This document shows positions 11,801 to 24,082 of a stretch of DNA of 64,000 nucleotides, in pieces. Under the pieces are notes generated by a model. It searched no databases, was not told the origin of the DNA, and saw only the letters and a list, made by a program, of their open reading frames with translations. The translations under genes were made by a program, and so were the position numbers. Where the stretch lies: positions 310,001-374,000 of the forward strand of contig JACGCN010000020.1 of the NCBI GenBank assembly GCA_014905825.1. Reading direction: 5' to 3'. Origin of the DNA: Lyophyllum atratum (lineage: Eukaryota; Basidiomycota; Agaricomycetes; Agaricales; Lyophyllaceae). Each line of letters begins with the position of its first letter. The first letter of the stretch is position 1.

Positions 11801-13542
11801 GTCCGTACTTTAGCTACAAGAAGCTTCTCAATCCATGTCAGTCCTTTCAGGACCTCAGGCACGTCGCCCAGCCAAAAACCGTTTGCCAGAGAGTTAGACG
11901 GAACGACACCTTTGACAAGTGCTATATGACAACTGGAGCAGACGTGTGTGCAAGATAAGTCAAGCACAGGACCTGGCAGGTCCTTGATAGGGTCAGAGGA
12001 CTTAAGTCTTTCTGTACGTGTCATGTCAGGAACGGTGAGAATGCCTGTGAGTTTTTGAAGATCTTTGAGTGGCTTCATGGTCGACAGTGGATGGAGAAGA
12101 CCGCACACCGCACATCCAGCTTCACTGATTGCGTCAGAGCTGCTAGCACTGCAAAAATCGGCAACTACATCTCGTGCGACCTCAGGACTAAGTGGTTTGG
12201 GAGGGAAGACACACTCATCGTACGGGTCAGGCAAATCATCCTCCAATACCACTTTAGCGCTTTCAGCGGATGAACGCAATACGGGACCAGGTGCAGCACC
12301 CCTAGAACGACCTGATGTGTCGAGCTTATCGGGTGTAGAGTTACGTTTGGTACGCGATCCTGAATGGCGCTTCAAATTGTCGGCAGGGGTGTCAGAATGC
12401 AGTTTTGCAAGCTTTGAACGGGCGGCTGATCTACGAACAGCCTTTCTGGCATTTACATCGGGCTCAGCAAGGAACACTGAAGAGAGAAAAGTGCACTGTC
12501 GGCAACTGTGACCTTGGAAGGGATCAAGCGAGCTTGAAGCATTAAACTTGGAATGCAGTATAATTCCGTGACTACGAGCGATTTTACGCACATTTGTTAC
12601 AGATATATGTTTAGCGAGTATATCAAGAGGGACTCTCGCGTGTATGAAGCCGCTGCTCGTTGGGAATGATAAAAGTCCTGTATCAGCCGTATGAGCGATG
12701 AATTTGAGAACAGTATTGGGAGGATAGCTGTCAGTACCTGCATCAATGAAAGGCAGAATGTCATGGGGAAGAAACGAAAAGGTTTTACCCCCTCCCATCT
12801 GGGTGTGGGGGGCGGAGACCGCTTGCACCGCTACAGCACGAAGTATGGGACTACGGTATCGGTAACGTGAGGGAGTATAAGCCAAAGTATATTGTGGAAA
12901 AGAGGCAAGTGTGAAAATAGTGATGCGTACGCAACGTGCCGTTGCAAGGTCTGGCCAATATGCAGGGAGGAGGTAACCCATATCGTGTACATGTAAAGCG
13001 AGGTCAACACCACAATACATACGTTGAATAACGCATATGGGGATAGTGACAGGCGGACGACACATAGCCATATTAAAATCATGGCTCAACATGAAGGGCC
13101 TCAACAATTGGATCGAGAGGCGCCTAACACGAATGACAGGTTGACGAATCGACGTGAAACGAAATAGGCGTGTCCAGCAGCCGGGAAGATTGTAACGACA
13201 ACGAGGAAGAGGGGCAGACAAGGGATCTGGTATTACATCTGACAATGCATTGATGGTATTCATCAAGAGTGTGAGTAAGCGGTGAATAAGGGGGACAAAT
13301 TGGGAATAGAGAGTTTTGACGTGCGGGGGTATGCACAAACGAACGACGAAAGTATGGACATGAAGAGACCAAGAAGGTGTGCAAGATACAGACGATCTAC
13401 CATGTGAACAGTGTGCGGCATGCGCCAAGTTGGGACGGAGGACGGTACCCCAAGAGCAATGCTCTAAGTCATAAGTAGAGCGTTGCTCCAAGTGAAACTG
13501 AGAGCTTGGCTCCATGGGGGAGAGGGAGCCAGTGCACTGCAC
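5845..13542 (-). CDS. Helitron Rep-helicase with C-terminal ubiquitin-protease-like domain (two frameshifts)
   Basis: Three minus-strand reading frames (13,542-10,579, 10,760-9,807 and 9,768-5,845) make one rolling-circle transposase. The first has a Cys-rich N-terminal region ('FQGHSCRQC'), a DUF6570-like domain ('CAVCGLLHP', 'VCSSCHIAL') and the start of the Helitron-like Rep domain ('MFPWLFPYGLGG'). The second has the HUH motif 'LHLHVLIW' and the catalytic-tyrosine motif 'YVTKYITK'. The third (1,307 residues) is a PIF1-type helicase: Walker A GGMGGTGKT (424-432), Walker B FDEVS (501-505), GDFAQLPP (539-546), RQN (589-591), and C-terminal 'YASQGKT' and 'YTALSRS'. Residues about 1,035-1,290 resemble a ubiquitin-specific protease: Cys1047 in 'NSCAYDS', a His box 'HHFTCRYLD' near 1,248 and 'WFHDG', with several Cys/His (1,145-1,193) between that could bind zinc. 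The frames join at a 7-A run (10,629-10,635) needing one base fewer and a 7-T run (9,818-9,824) needing one more. The true start may lie well inside the first frame. Confidence 0.88.
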
Positions 13543-14049
13543 AACGCAGTCACACAGCCCAGCGACATCGAAAGCTGCGTCGGCTGTACCAATAGGTTGA
13601 CCGCCTCGTCTGTTGACCCTATTACATATTAGTGACGAGAAACTACAATGGTCAGGGCTAACTCACAAGACTGGGAGGGGGTCCACAGCATAGCGAAGGA
13701 AATACAAACAGCAAGAAAGCAATACATAGAGTCGAATGCCGAAGGTGCTTAACAGCAACATGGTAGGGGTTCAAGATGAATAGAAGAGTGTTGAAAAAGA
13801 AGAGTCGAAGATACCAACAGAACGTGGGAATGTATTAAGTAACACTATGTACAGACTGTCCACATCCGCACAGAGATACGTGAGAATTCCAAGAACAGCC
13901 GTTGTGGCATAGTGGAGGGTATTCCACAGTAGTAAGTCAAAGGCTCAATGTTGCGTATATTGAGATACAGAAACAGATGCGTAGTGAATATATACAGGTT
14001 AATGGAACTTGTGTGCGAGCAGTACAGTAAACGAAATGAGTGACCAGCG
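13543..14049. other. Intergenic stretch between the Rep-helicase and the JmjC gene
   Basis: No coding frame with a recognisable motif is seen. It should contain the Rep-helicase promoter (transcription to the left) and the 3' end of the JmjC gene, and carries a degenerate GTACAGAC motif copy at 13,834-13,855. Confidence 0.4.
13834..13855 (-). terminator. Degenerate GTCTGTAC/TTA-palindrome motif behind the JmjC gene
   Basis: On the minus strand this reads GTCTGTACATAGTGTTAC followed by TTAAT, about 200 bp behind the JmjC stop codon. It resembles the better copies at 18,693, 21,049 and 26,465. Its role as a 3'-end signal is inferred from position. Confidence 0.3.
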
Positions 14050-17000
14050 CTAGTCCTGACGAGCTTTCTTGGGTGCAGAGTGATCCTGAGGGCCAGAGGC
14101 GCTGCGAGCACGTTTAAGCAATCGCACCTGACGTCCGGAGAGAGCGACACTGTCATCTTCGTCACCACTCCCATGGTCACTGTCCTCTAATTCATCGAAG
14201 GCGTCCTCTTTGCCCTGCTTGTAGTTATAATCACCAGCTCCATGACCATCAAAGCGGAGTTGACTTACCTCCCCATCCGTGTCGTCCTGATCATCCTCGC
14301 CATCACGGTCCTCTTCGACTTCAAGTGCATGATATCCGCTGACAAAGGAGACGTCATTAGGGCTAATCTTGAAACCCAAGGACCTGGCTGTGTCGATGTC
14401 ACCGTACACGAAGCCAGAGGCGTAAGGAAATACTGAGCATAAATATCAGCAACAAAAAAAGCGAACGTAAATCAACGAGCGCACCGTATTCCTCCGGCTT
14501 GCTGTTCAGCTGGATATCATATATCGGACCATCCCAAGCAAACGACGTCGGCACTTCCCCATTGGCGATGTCCGCATAAAGGGTCCATGCAGGTCCTCCA
14601 CGAATGCAGAGATAAACATCTGACGTAACATCCCCCACAGTCGTCGTTTCATCAATGCCTCGTACGTTCCTCTCTACTGCCAGTTCCTTGTACCGGACGA
14701 GCAAGTGGGCGTGACGTGCGAGGAACACCGAGAAAATCTTATAAAAGGCGTCCATACCGGTGAGGGGTCCTTCGGGTCCAACATAAGAGTATCGGGAAAA
14801 GATTTCATAGAGTAAGAGGCGAGCCCTGCTCCTGTTCTTGATGGAAGCCGCAAAACCACGTATATCACCTGCGTAATCCCACCCAATCAGAGCACTGACG
14901 AGCTCAAAGTATATACACAAGTAGATGACAACTAGAAATCCGTCCCATGTTGAGAGGTCTGGCATATGAGGGCTCGCTGCTGCACGTGAGCCATCATAAC
15001 AGAACATAGAGGAGGTACATACGTTCAGGGGGATCAGCAAACAATTTGAGCTGATAGAATACTAAAAGCCTCATGAGAGCAGCGTGAGATGCCTTGAAGT
15101 GGTCCGTGTTGGAGTAGCTGTTGCCGCCAATTAGGTGATTGTATGCACCGACGATTGTGTAAGGGATGGTGGTAACAGCAATGAAATGACCTCCTGAACA
15201 GAATGACGGTTCCGGCGTAACAACACAATGCGGCAGGGTAGGCCGCATAATGCTGTGAAGGGCGTAAACACCAAATATCGTGCCAAGAATAAAAAAGCTA
15301 TTGGAGCTTACAGAGTTGTACCAGGGTGGAGCACCATCACGTACACGTCCCACAGATCGTGGTTAGCCTCGTCAAGCTCAAACTTGGTCATGACGTCAGG
15401 CTTCATGAATATCGTGAAATCGCCGTCTTTGGGAACCGCAATGTACCATAGCTTCCTTCCGCATTTGAGCTTTACAAAGGTCATAAAACCGTTAGCGTCA
15501 TAGTGCCAATAATGAAAGGCGGATCCAGTTGATGCAATGCCCCAACGAAGATGTGGGATTGGATAAAGATCAGTAGCGCGGCAGTAGGCTTCACCCTGCA
15601 CCTGTTGCCAAACAGCCCAGTCGCTAGAGAAAGGGAGGTTCGGGTACAAGTCGTATGCGGAGGGGAGATTCAAGGCGCTGAGAGCTGGCGTATGTGGCAG
15701 CCGAGAAGCCTCCAGGAGGTCTAAGACGCTCCCGTTGCGATACGTTGGGCCATTTGGCACGGAGAAATCTGACAATAAGCATCAGAAGCAAGGAAGAAAA
15801 GAGGGAGAAATGGAAAAATAAGAAAGACTACCTTGGATGGTTGTAGTCTCATCCAGCCTGCAGAAGTTGCTGAACACGTCACGAGTGAAGCCAGGGTCTA
15901 CGTGCGGCTCGTCTACAACCACAATGCAGGCATGGGTCTTCAACAGTTCCAAGAGCACCGAGGGAGCGAGAGCCGAGTACTCAGAGTGCGTGATATACTT
16001 GATAGGAGGAGGTCGAGACGCACTGCGCTTGACAGCAGAGTCCAAGTTGTAGAACCATTCCAGTTCATTACCGAACTGGAAGTAAGGATATTAGCAAAAC
16101 TGTTGATGCTGAGGGCAGGCGAAGAGGAGGCAACGGCTCACATGAAACCTGGGCCTCCAGGTATATGGCTCATCTGAACCTGCTAGAGGGTATGTAACGT
16201 CAGTGTCCCCAGTGACGAAGCCGGATTCCGGGTTAACTTCAAACCACGGATCAAGAAGTTCGTTGTCCTTGAAGGCCAGGAAGCAAGGGTATTAGCATTG
16301 TTGAAGAGCAACAAGGGGTAAAACTCACGGAGCCCTCTAGCGTAAGGTCAATATAAACAGGCTCTCCTTTTCCCCCTGGGGTTGTGGAAGTGGCTTCCTT
16401 TTTTACCTTCTTTTTCGGATGTCTGGGTGCCTTCTTACGACCAGACGAAGAATGAGCTTTGGGAGCGCTGGTTTTTGTCGTGCCTTTGGCTGTCTTCTTT
16501 TGACCGGACAAAGATGCGTTTGTGGTAGCGCTGGGATCTTTAGCACTTGCACTGCGAGTAACGGGCCTTTCGAACTTCACAGGGCCTTTGGGCACTGTTA
16601 CCGGAGAAGGAGGCCGAGTTTGAAGTACGGCCGGATCAATACATCCCATATCCATGTCGCCATCTTGGCCTGCATGTGCAGGAAAAGGCCCATCACTAGA
16701 AGCGGTGACACCTGCGGTGTCGTCCTCAGGACGCGGCGAGTCAGGCGACGCACTGCGCAATACAGGCTTCTCGATATCAGGAGGCGGTGCGGACGCCAAA
16801 CGCGGTGAAGGGGCCTCAGACTGAAGGTCAGTTCGATCGACGGACATCATTTGAATATCGGGTTCTGGGCCCGCAAACAGATCACTGGAAGCGGTGACGC
16901 CTGCTGTGTTGTCCTCAGGATGCGGCGAGTCACGCGACGCACTGCGCAATGCAGGCTTCTCGATATCAGGAGGCGGTGCGGATGCCAAACGTGGTGAAGG

Positions 17001-18630
17001 GGCCTCAGATTGAAGGACAGTTGGATCGACGGACATCATTTGAATATCGGGTTTCGGGCCCGCAAGCAGAGGGGGAATAGCACCGACAGGAATGGTGATC
17101 GGCTGGTCAGGCTGCTGAGGAGGCAGAGGCGGTATACCGTCTTCATTGAATGAAGGGGGTTTAGCAATGGAATACTCGGATGGAGTCGCCTTCGCGGGAG
17201 AGGAGTTCGGAGTCGAGGTTGGTATTCCGGATATATTGGACGCGATGGGCTTGATACTAGGTACAGACTGATGTACCTTGTCGGATAGGCCGTCGGATAG
17301 GCCAATATCAATAGATGGTCCATCTTCGTTATCGGACCCCAACTCAACAACCATTGAGGTCTGCGATGTCGAAGCGTGCGACCCCGGCTTATGGGCGGTG
17401 ACTGCGAACCAGGGTGGAGCGCCAGCACCCAAGGTAGGCGCTATTTCTGATAAAGCTGCCCTTAGGTCTGACAGTATGTCACCGCCCTTCGTAGCAGAGA
17501 ACAAAATCTTCCAGACAGCGGCATCAGCCGACTTGATAGAAGATGGTCGGACAACAGATCCAAATTCAGACCACGTTTCGAGAAGGGCAGCTTTACCAGC
17601 AAACTGGTCATAGGAGCGAGGCACCAGCAGCATCACAGGAGACACCGCAAGAGCAAGGAATAAGGTGTTATGCATTGTTGAAGGACAGCCCTTAGACTGC
17701 GTCCCAGTACCATACTCCGCTCGAATATGGTCCATATGGACGCGGTCTTCGCTAGAAGTACCAACAACAAACGATATTAGGGCGTAGAACAGTAAACCCT
17801 ATACTAACTAAGCAACTTACCTCGACGATATAATGAAATCCTCAAACACCGACGTATCCGACGGCAAGTAGACGTTGCCCCTAAGCAGATAGGCTAAGTG
17901 AAGGGCCGCTGCAGAAAGGTTGATGACGGTGTTGGTCAGTCTATGTTTTTGCACGCTTTTAGCAAAATGGGCGTAGAGCCCCATAAGAGGATTGCTGGTT
18001 GACAGCGTCGAAGATAGCGCGGTTGGTTCAGATGCTTTTTTTTTTTTTGCTGAAGTCTTTTTTTCATGATTTTGGAGGTCTTTGGTCGAGTGAGCGACGA
18101 TTTTCTGCAAATCGTTCAAATCTTCAAAAGGCTTAAAGGAGGGTTTGTCAGCGGTCCGGTTAAACCCTATGAGGAGATTACGCACCAGTTTCGTACGTTT
18201 AGTCACCAGAGGAAGGGTGGGGCCAGGGCTGAGAATCCGAAGAGGAGACCCACGAGTAGAGAGATCAAGGTCAAGCAGGCGATATGCCATTAAGGTCTTG
18301 TATAAACTTTCCATGACCTGAGCAGCAGATGCGCCTGTAACCGGCCGACCATGCATCTGCTCTACAAAAAGCGAGTATTGGTCCTCTTTGACTGCGGGTG
18401 TGTTTCTCTTCTCCAGTTCCATTAGCTTGGATGCCAAAGCCTGCAAGTCAAGCTAAAGAAGTAGTACAAAACAAGAGAAGGAACAAAAAAAAACACACGT
18501 AGGTTGCCGAGTCGCGACCAAGAAGAGCAGGCAGGTCCTCGACGCGACAAATGTCATCAGTGGTCCATGGGTAAGACGCAAACTTAGGATTGTTGACCCT
18601 AACGTGCCGAACGGCAGGTATCAACGACAT
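14050..18630 (-). CDS. JmjC-domain (Fe(II)/2-oxoglutarate oxygenase) protein, Helitron cargo
   Basis: Ten proposed minus-strand exons: 18,499-18,630 (an upstream ATG at 18,732 is also open), 17,821-18,452, 16,329-17,751, 16,142-16,267, 15,833-16,075, 15,312-15,768, 15,023-15,252, 14,485-14,979, 14,269-14,432 and 14,050-14,214. The JmjC fold is in exons 5-7: 'HLRWGIASTGSAFHYWHYD' gives the HxD iron ligands, 'KLWYIA' follows, and 'LPHCVVTPEPSFCSGGHF' gives the distal His and the usual GGHF. JmjC proteins are typically histone or protein lysine demethylases or hydroxylases in the nucleus; substrate here is unknown. The middle exon is a Ser/Pro-rich disordered region with a duplicated 63-residue unit and a basic 'KKAPRHPKKKVKKE' stretch, and the C-terminus is acidic then basic ('KRARSASG', 'PKKARQD'), suggesting nuclear location. 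It lies between the Rep-helicase and the TET-like gene, same strand. Confidence 0.82.
16690..17075 (-). repeat. 189-bp (63-codon) tandem repeat in the JmjC gene
   Basis: Two in-frame units with a 189-bp period encode 'PDIQMMSVD' then 'LQSEAPSPRLASAPPPDIEK' and 'DTAGVTASSD', with a weak third unit next to it. They lie in the disordered linker before the JmjC fold. Units differ at few positions, so the duplication is fairly recent. Confidence 0.8.
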
Positions 18631-18680
18631 GAGTGTACGATCCAGTACGTGGAATGACCGCGACAGGTTACAAACAGAGG

Positions 18681-18718
18681 AGTCACGAGAGTGATTATGT
18701 AATCTATAGTACAGACAT
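18681..18718 (-). terminator. Palindromic 3'-end-like motif between the TET-like and JmjC genes
   Basis: The core GATTATGTAATC followed by TATAGTACAGACAT is nearly identical over 38 bp (about three differences, including the AGTCACGAGA upstream) to 21,037-21,074. On the minus strand it reads TGTCTGTACTATAGATTAC then ATAATC. It lies about 440 bp behind the TET-like stop and just before the JmjC start, so it could be a 3' end or a promoter element. Confidence 0.35.
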
Positions 18719-18732
18719 ACGGCTGAAGGCAC

Positions 18733-19156
18733 ATGTCGACGACACGAGAGTATGATGTCACTGCTGGCGTCACCCAGTGTAACTTTTTTTATTCAATAAG
18801 CGACATGAGATACGATTGGACTGTCACGCATTCATAATATCAGTGTGTGCACATTGCGTGCTTTGCGAGTCACTCGGTAAAGCGGCGTGAGCCATGAGTA
18901 GTACGGTGACAGCCTTGTTCAAGTACCAGGAATAGAGGTCTAGTACGCCCTACTATGGTACAACACTCATTGCAATGAATCGAGAATGTATTCCCATAAA
19001 CACAAGCATCAACTACAGGAATAACCACCGACTACTGCTTGGAAGATCGAAACAAATGCGGTTGTATCAGATAGCCTGACTCGGGGCTCCGAGCATGAGT
19101 AAAACCGTAGTTAAGAATTTGCAATGAAAGCGGGCCATACCTCCCATCAAACAATA
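18733..19156. other. Intergenic stretch behind the TET-like gene
   Basis: No supported coding sequence. It should hold the 3' untranslated region of the TET-like gene and the promoter of the JmjC gene. Confidence 0.4.
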
Positions 19157-20736
19157 TCACGTTGCATTCGGAGCATGGACAGAAAGCTCTTCAACTGTAC
19201 TAAACAGCTCGAGTCCCATGCGCCAACGCTCCGCCTTCAGCCCACAAGCTCGGATGTAGCCTTCCGGATCCTCCGTCTCAAATTCCTTCTCCGTGCGAAA
19301 CCCATTATCGACATAGCGGAATAAGCCTCCCGAGCAGAACTGCGTAAAAGAAGCCCTTTCATCACCTGCTTGCACGGGGATGTTGGAGTGAGTGATGGTG
19401 GCCGATGGGATCGCAATTGTACAGCCAGTAGGGAATTCAACTATAAGCTTAGCTTCATGGAGAACGATGTGCCCGCCTTTCTTATGGTCGAAGGGCCCTA
19501 GAGAGTGTATGAGGCACCAGCCAAATGGGCAGTTCAATGGATCCCGGTGCTTGCGCGTCCATGCATACGGCCCGAAGTTGATAGCTGTACATGGAAAAAT
19601 GCTCTTGGCGAATGGGCGCTCGAGGTTTGGCATTTTGTCCCATAGACGGTCGAGGCGGTCCTTGTAGTATAGGTACGTACGGGGTGCCCAGGTGCGAAAG
19701 CTAGCTATTCCGAATAAACACCCATCAGTGACAGTAGGCGGGGAAATTAAGGAGCTCACCACTTCCGAACGCAGCGATTCGGGCAATATCCTTGTTTGAT
19801 AACAGGCGACCAAGCATTTCGTCGTGTGCGCCCCTTTTCAGATTGACAGGCTGGGTGGTGCCTTTTCCATATGTGACACCGACATTTACAGCTGGGAATT
19901 TTCCTCGGCGGTGGTCCCTTTCCTGCGTTGTAAAGGCAGCCGCACCACCCTCCCTCTGAATGGCCTCAAAGGCCCGTTGGCAAGATACAGCCCAACCAGG
20001 ATCGTTAGGTCGACCGATCATAGTAGCGAAGATCCTGCGATCTTTATCTACCAGGGGCTTGGACCCACTGAAAGATGACAGCATCAGGCAGCGCCACCTG
20101 AAGGCACTGACCATACGCACCTGCCCTCCCACTGCACTAGCTGATACCCTTTCTTCAGAAGTCTATCTACTGTCTCCGCTTTGCCTTTGCCGATTTTTGG
20201 GCCAAATTTCGCACTATAACCTCCATAAGCTGCTGGTAGGGATTCCGTGACCAGCGTGGTTGAAATAGGAACGGCGGGATTGACAAATTTTGCCACAATA
20301 GCAGCACGCGATTCGTGGCCGTCTTTGATGATTTGAGCATCCCTCAGGCGGAGGCGGCTGGCATGCGCACGGGATCGAGATTTTTCGCGTTTTGAAAGCG
20401 TAGTTTCATTGGGCGAGTGCACGGCAGCCCCCAAAGAGCTACTTGAAGCGGATCCAAGAGGTGCGTTGCTGCGCATGCGCTTAGCATCCACTAAAGCACT
20501 TGAGAGGTCTGCAGGGGCTCCATGGTTGAGTGGCCGTTTGATGCTAGCTGTGTTAGTACTGGTGGACTGCATTTGGGAGGCTTGGAAGTCGTTGCATGGA
20601 TGATCAAGTTCCAGCCCATCGCAGTCGAGCGCAGTGGAATTTTGCAGGAGTGTTGCGAAATCAAACGCGTCCACAAATTGATGATCAGAAGATCTGTGCC
20701 CCGCGCGAGTCTGAAGGAAGTGGGTCAGTTCGCACC
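19157..20736 (-). CDS. TET/JBP-like 2OG-Fe(II) DNA dioxygenase, Helitron cargo
   Basis: Three well-supported minus-strand exons (20,121-20,736, 19,760-20,067, 19,157-19,704). A possible first exon at 20,772-20,906 does not join in frame by the obvious splice, so the start is open. The catalytic domain is in the last exon: 'YYKDRLDRLW', 'FPCTAINFGPYAW', the iron ligands H-R-D in 'KHRDPLN', then 'GWCLIHSLGPFDHKKGGHIV', the distal His in 'SATITHSNIPV' and 'ERASFTQFCSGGLFRYVDNG' with the Arg that binds 2-oxoglutarate. This matches the fungal TET/JBP family (Tet-like 2OG-FeII oxygenase), which oxidises 5-methylcytosine or related bases in DNA. All ligands are present. Upstream exons have 'YQLVQWEGR' and a 'DRRIFATMIGRPNDPGW' segment usual for the family. 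The N-terminal exon is polar with 'LRLRDAQIIK'. Such genes are known to be amplified with KDZ transposons in basidiomycetes. Confidence 0.86.
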
Positions 20737-21036
20737 CTGGAAAATAAAGTAAAAAACAAAAGGCTGCATACCTCGTGCTCAAGTGAAATTAGCGACATAG
20801 GCCTGGAATGCATAGAGTGAGCACGCGAGCAAGTGGATTGGGAGAGGTGCGAGCTTCGAAGCCTGCATGTTACCTCGTCCCCAGGTTTGAGGTCAGAGTT
20901 TACCAAGCACCTTTGAAAGCACGGGAGTAGGGAGGGGTGGGGAATACTGACTCACTTTGAGGGAAGCGACGCTGGGCGGTGCCGGCAGTATTCGTTACTA
21001 GTAAGTTGTAACGATGTTAGATTGACCAAACATTGC

Positions 21037-21074
21037 AGTCACGAGACTGATTATGTAAATTATAGTACAGACAT
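21037..21074 (-). terminator. Palindromic 3'-end-like motif before the TET-like gene
   Basis: Near-identical partner of 18,681-18,718. It sits about 220 bp behind the proposed stop of the unknown gene at 21,292 and about 140 bp before the possible first TET exon. Confidence 0.35.
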
Positions 21075-21291
21075 GCGAGAGAGGGCTCAAAAGTTGGACA
21101 ACAAACTTAACTCACCACCTTGCTATATGCCTGGAGGGGGTACTGATTCGAGTCGTAAGGTCACTGATTTATTTTTCATTCGCCAATAGAGGGGTACGAC
21201 GATAAACGGACGGGCAAAAGATACAAGCTGCGAGCACAGATATTGACTAAGGAAACGGCCAACCCAGCGCGAATGATAGCATACTACGCGT

Positions 21292-23140
21292 TCAGGCTCT
21301 GGCCTTGCCCTTTCCAGAGACCCCCTCACCAGCACTGGCGCTGCCGCCTCCACCAGTAATAAGAGAGGAAGGAGTGTTGAGTACAACCACAAACAAGACA
21401 TTTGTGGATAGGTACCTGAAAAGATGGGGTCAGGCATAGAAGACAATTCGGGATAGGAAGCTGACTTCTGCGCGCTGGGATTTGTGCGGTCCAGAGTGAA
21501 CCAGTTGGCTGAATAGCCGACTGTTACAACTGAAAGAGGAGGCAAGTCCGATCGGTCATTCATGTAAGCTCTCCAGGTTGGGAGGTCTTTAAAATCCTGG
21601 GGGTCGAACCGGAAAGGCCGGCCGGTCTCTGAACGACCGTCGTATATAGGGACTGCAAAGCACATAATATAATAATGGGATAGCAACGGATAGTAAATGG
21701 ACCTACTGATGTCATCGTACTCCAATACGGTCTTCGTAGCGTTGCTACCAGCAAAACTAGTCGCAGTGGGCACTGCGTCGACGGCAAATAGGTCGCTATG
21801 GGCTGAAAGGTCCGGGCGCGGTTTCTCCTTCGGGACAGCGTACCCTCCTGCTAGATTGAGGCTTTTAATAGGGAAGAGGTAAGAAGGAGTAAGTTAACAA
21901 CTGACCATAGGACTGCGCAGCACGTTTACCCTCGCCACGTGTGACGAAGGCAAAGCCCCCTTTTGAGTAAGTGCCTTTGACCCCCGTTGCGGGCAGTTGC
22001 AGAATCTGGAAGATGGCCCCTATGTCACGAACTATTTCTTGCTGGAAAGGGAAGATGCTGATGCGATGCTGCCTGTACTTCTCGGAATCCAAATTACCCG
22101 ATCCAGCAAGGACACCAGGCCCGGCAAGGTCGCATGTGGAGACAACCCCATTCATCAAGCAAGTGGCGTATGCGCCGCCGTTCTTCAAAGTTATCCGACG
22201 GTAGGATGACGCGAGGACGGATGGATCAGCGCGGGCCAAGTTGACATAAAAGGCGTGTTTATCAAAAAGGAGGGCGCGAAAGAGAGACCTGAAGTGATCA
22301 AATTAAGGCGTAAGTAAGCTAGATCAAAAGCAGAGTGGAGGTAGTGATAGGAGACGTACTCGAGATTTTCCGTCGACATGTACTTACGGAGGACGGAAAT
22401 ACGGATTGTGGGTCGGGGTTCAGAACCAAGATTTTTGTCGTATCCATAAGGCTCAATGAATGCTCGTTTTCTGAAAGGGACCAATCAGAAAGAGTTTAAA
22501 AAACATAATTTAAAAGGGACAAAGAGGACAAAACAGTGTCGAGGTTTGTAACGCACTTTATTAAAGGTAGGTGAGCATAAGCGCCTTCCATGAGGGGGTC
22601 CTGCAGCTCAACGTCCATAACTGGCAGGGCAACGACATCCACCTCTATGCCATAGTCGCTGAGTAAAGGGAGTAAGTCAGCAGAAGTATTTAATGCTAGC
22701 AAAGAAAGATAGGTAAACAGAATAAAAGGCTTACTTTTCGTCTGCTGGTACACGGGAGGAGTCGTTGGCAGGATTGATGCTGGCAAGCTTATGAGAAATC
22801 AGAGTCTGCTCCTTTTCGTCCACGGGGTCATCGGGGAGCACCATTTTTTTGGCCCGCCGGGAAGGGGTGACGGGTGGGGAGGGCGTATAGGGAAGGCGGG
22901 GACGTCTACCTCCCAGGGAAGCGTTCTTGCGAGCAGCGTTGGACGCATCAGAGTGCGCTTCTTCATCAACGTCAGTGTCAGCAGTGTCAGGAACAACAAA
23001 GCCATCGACGAGGTAGCCGGAAGAATAAGTGCCCTCATAAGGGGGTGATACAGATATTTTGTCGACATCCACATCATCGATAGCCTCTTTGTCGACAAAC
23101 AGAGAACGAGACAGCCTGAGGACAGAAGGAAGTAAGTGAG

Positions 23141-23180
<40 letters not shown>

Positions 23181-24082
23181 ATAAGGGCAAGGGGAAGGAG
23201 GGGTGACGGCACAAACTTTGCAACGCTGGGTAGATCATCTTCGTCGTCCGACGACAAAGAGATGGGCGAAGATGCTAGAGCCCTACCCTTAGCCTGAGTC
23301 TTGATTTTTAGACGACTGGCATCCGCGTTGAAGGGCTCCTGCTTTATGTTCACTCTGGTCAGCGACGAAGCCTTAGGTCCCAAGGCTACAATGGATTGCT
23401 CAGCCAAGGCAGCCGCAGCCTTTGCAGTCGGAACGCGTGCACGGCTGAACAAGTGTACAAAGCGTTTGAGTGAAGCACTTGCCGACATAGCAAAGGCAAG
23501 AATAACTTACGTTGAGCGTCCAAGAGGAGTAGGCAGATCCTCCGCTGTAAGACTGGCCATGGCCCGACTGTGTGACGACAAAGGCGCAGAATTATTAGAT
23601 AAATAAGTTAAACACACAAAGCACGTACATAACGGCGGACCCAGGAGTCGCTGATATGACCTGTTTCTTTTTGGGAGATGGCGTAGATGGAGCAGAGCTG
23701 AAGATAATATTAAATGATTAAAAGGACCAAGACGGCTACAAACACGTACCTCTCGTCCATTGGGGACATTTTGCGCTTGCTAGGGCTTGCGGGTTGGCTG
23801 ACGGGTGCTACACGCCCGGAAGACGAGGCCGCAAGAGCAGACTTGAAAATCCTGTTGGAGAATAGCGTGCCGGGAACAAGGTCAGGATGGAGGAATTTCA
23901 GCGAAGACCGGCAATACGAACGCGCTGAACTTGACGTCGGATCTGCAAAGATAAAAACAGGAAATGTCAGAGGTATTAAAAAGTAACGGACAGGGCGATA
24001 TAAGCACTAACAATCCGTCGAGCTGTGCATCCAAGGGACGCGGGGCGGAGGTGGACGATTTAGAGGGCTTTCGGGGAGGCAT
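21292..24082 (-). CDS. Unknown multi-exon protein of an agaricomycete family ('VPxxDGR' type), Helitron cargo
   Basis: A minus-strand gene with many short exons. It begins near 24,082 ('MPPRKPSKSSTSAPRPLDAQ') and continues through 'KRKMSPMDE' (about 23,760), 'SAPSTPSPKKKQV' (about 23,680), 'MASLTAEDLPTPLGRST' (about 23,540), 'RVNIKQEPFNADASRLKIK' (23,220-23,490), 'EGTYSSGYLVDGFVVPDTAD' (22,735-23,110), 'ALPVMDVELQDPLMEGAY' (about 22,600), 'SVLRKYMSTENLE' (about 22,400), 'ATCLMNGVVSTCDLAGPG' (21,900-22,290) and 'VPIYDGRSETGRPFRFD' with 'LSVVTVGYSANWF' (21,430-21,660). It likely ends in a small basic tail at 21,292. I recall this arrangement from many hypothetical agaricomycete proteins, but no function is known to me. 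The N-terminus is Ser/Pro/Lys-rich and may bind nucleic acid. The first splice does not keep frame as I read it, so it may be partly damaged. Confidence 0.6.
23141..23178. repeat. 38-nt poly(A)/poly(T) run in an intron
   Basis: An uninterrupted run of 38 A on the plus strand lies in an intron of the unknown gene. On the coding strand it is a T run placed before the 3' splice site. Its length makes it prone to slippage and to sequencing error. Confidence 0.95.
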
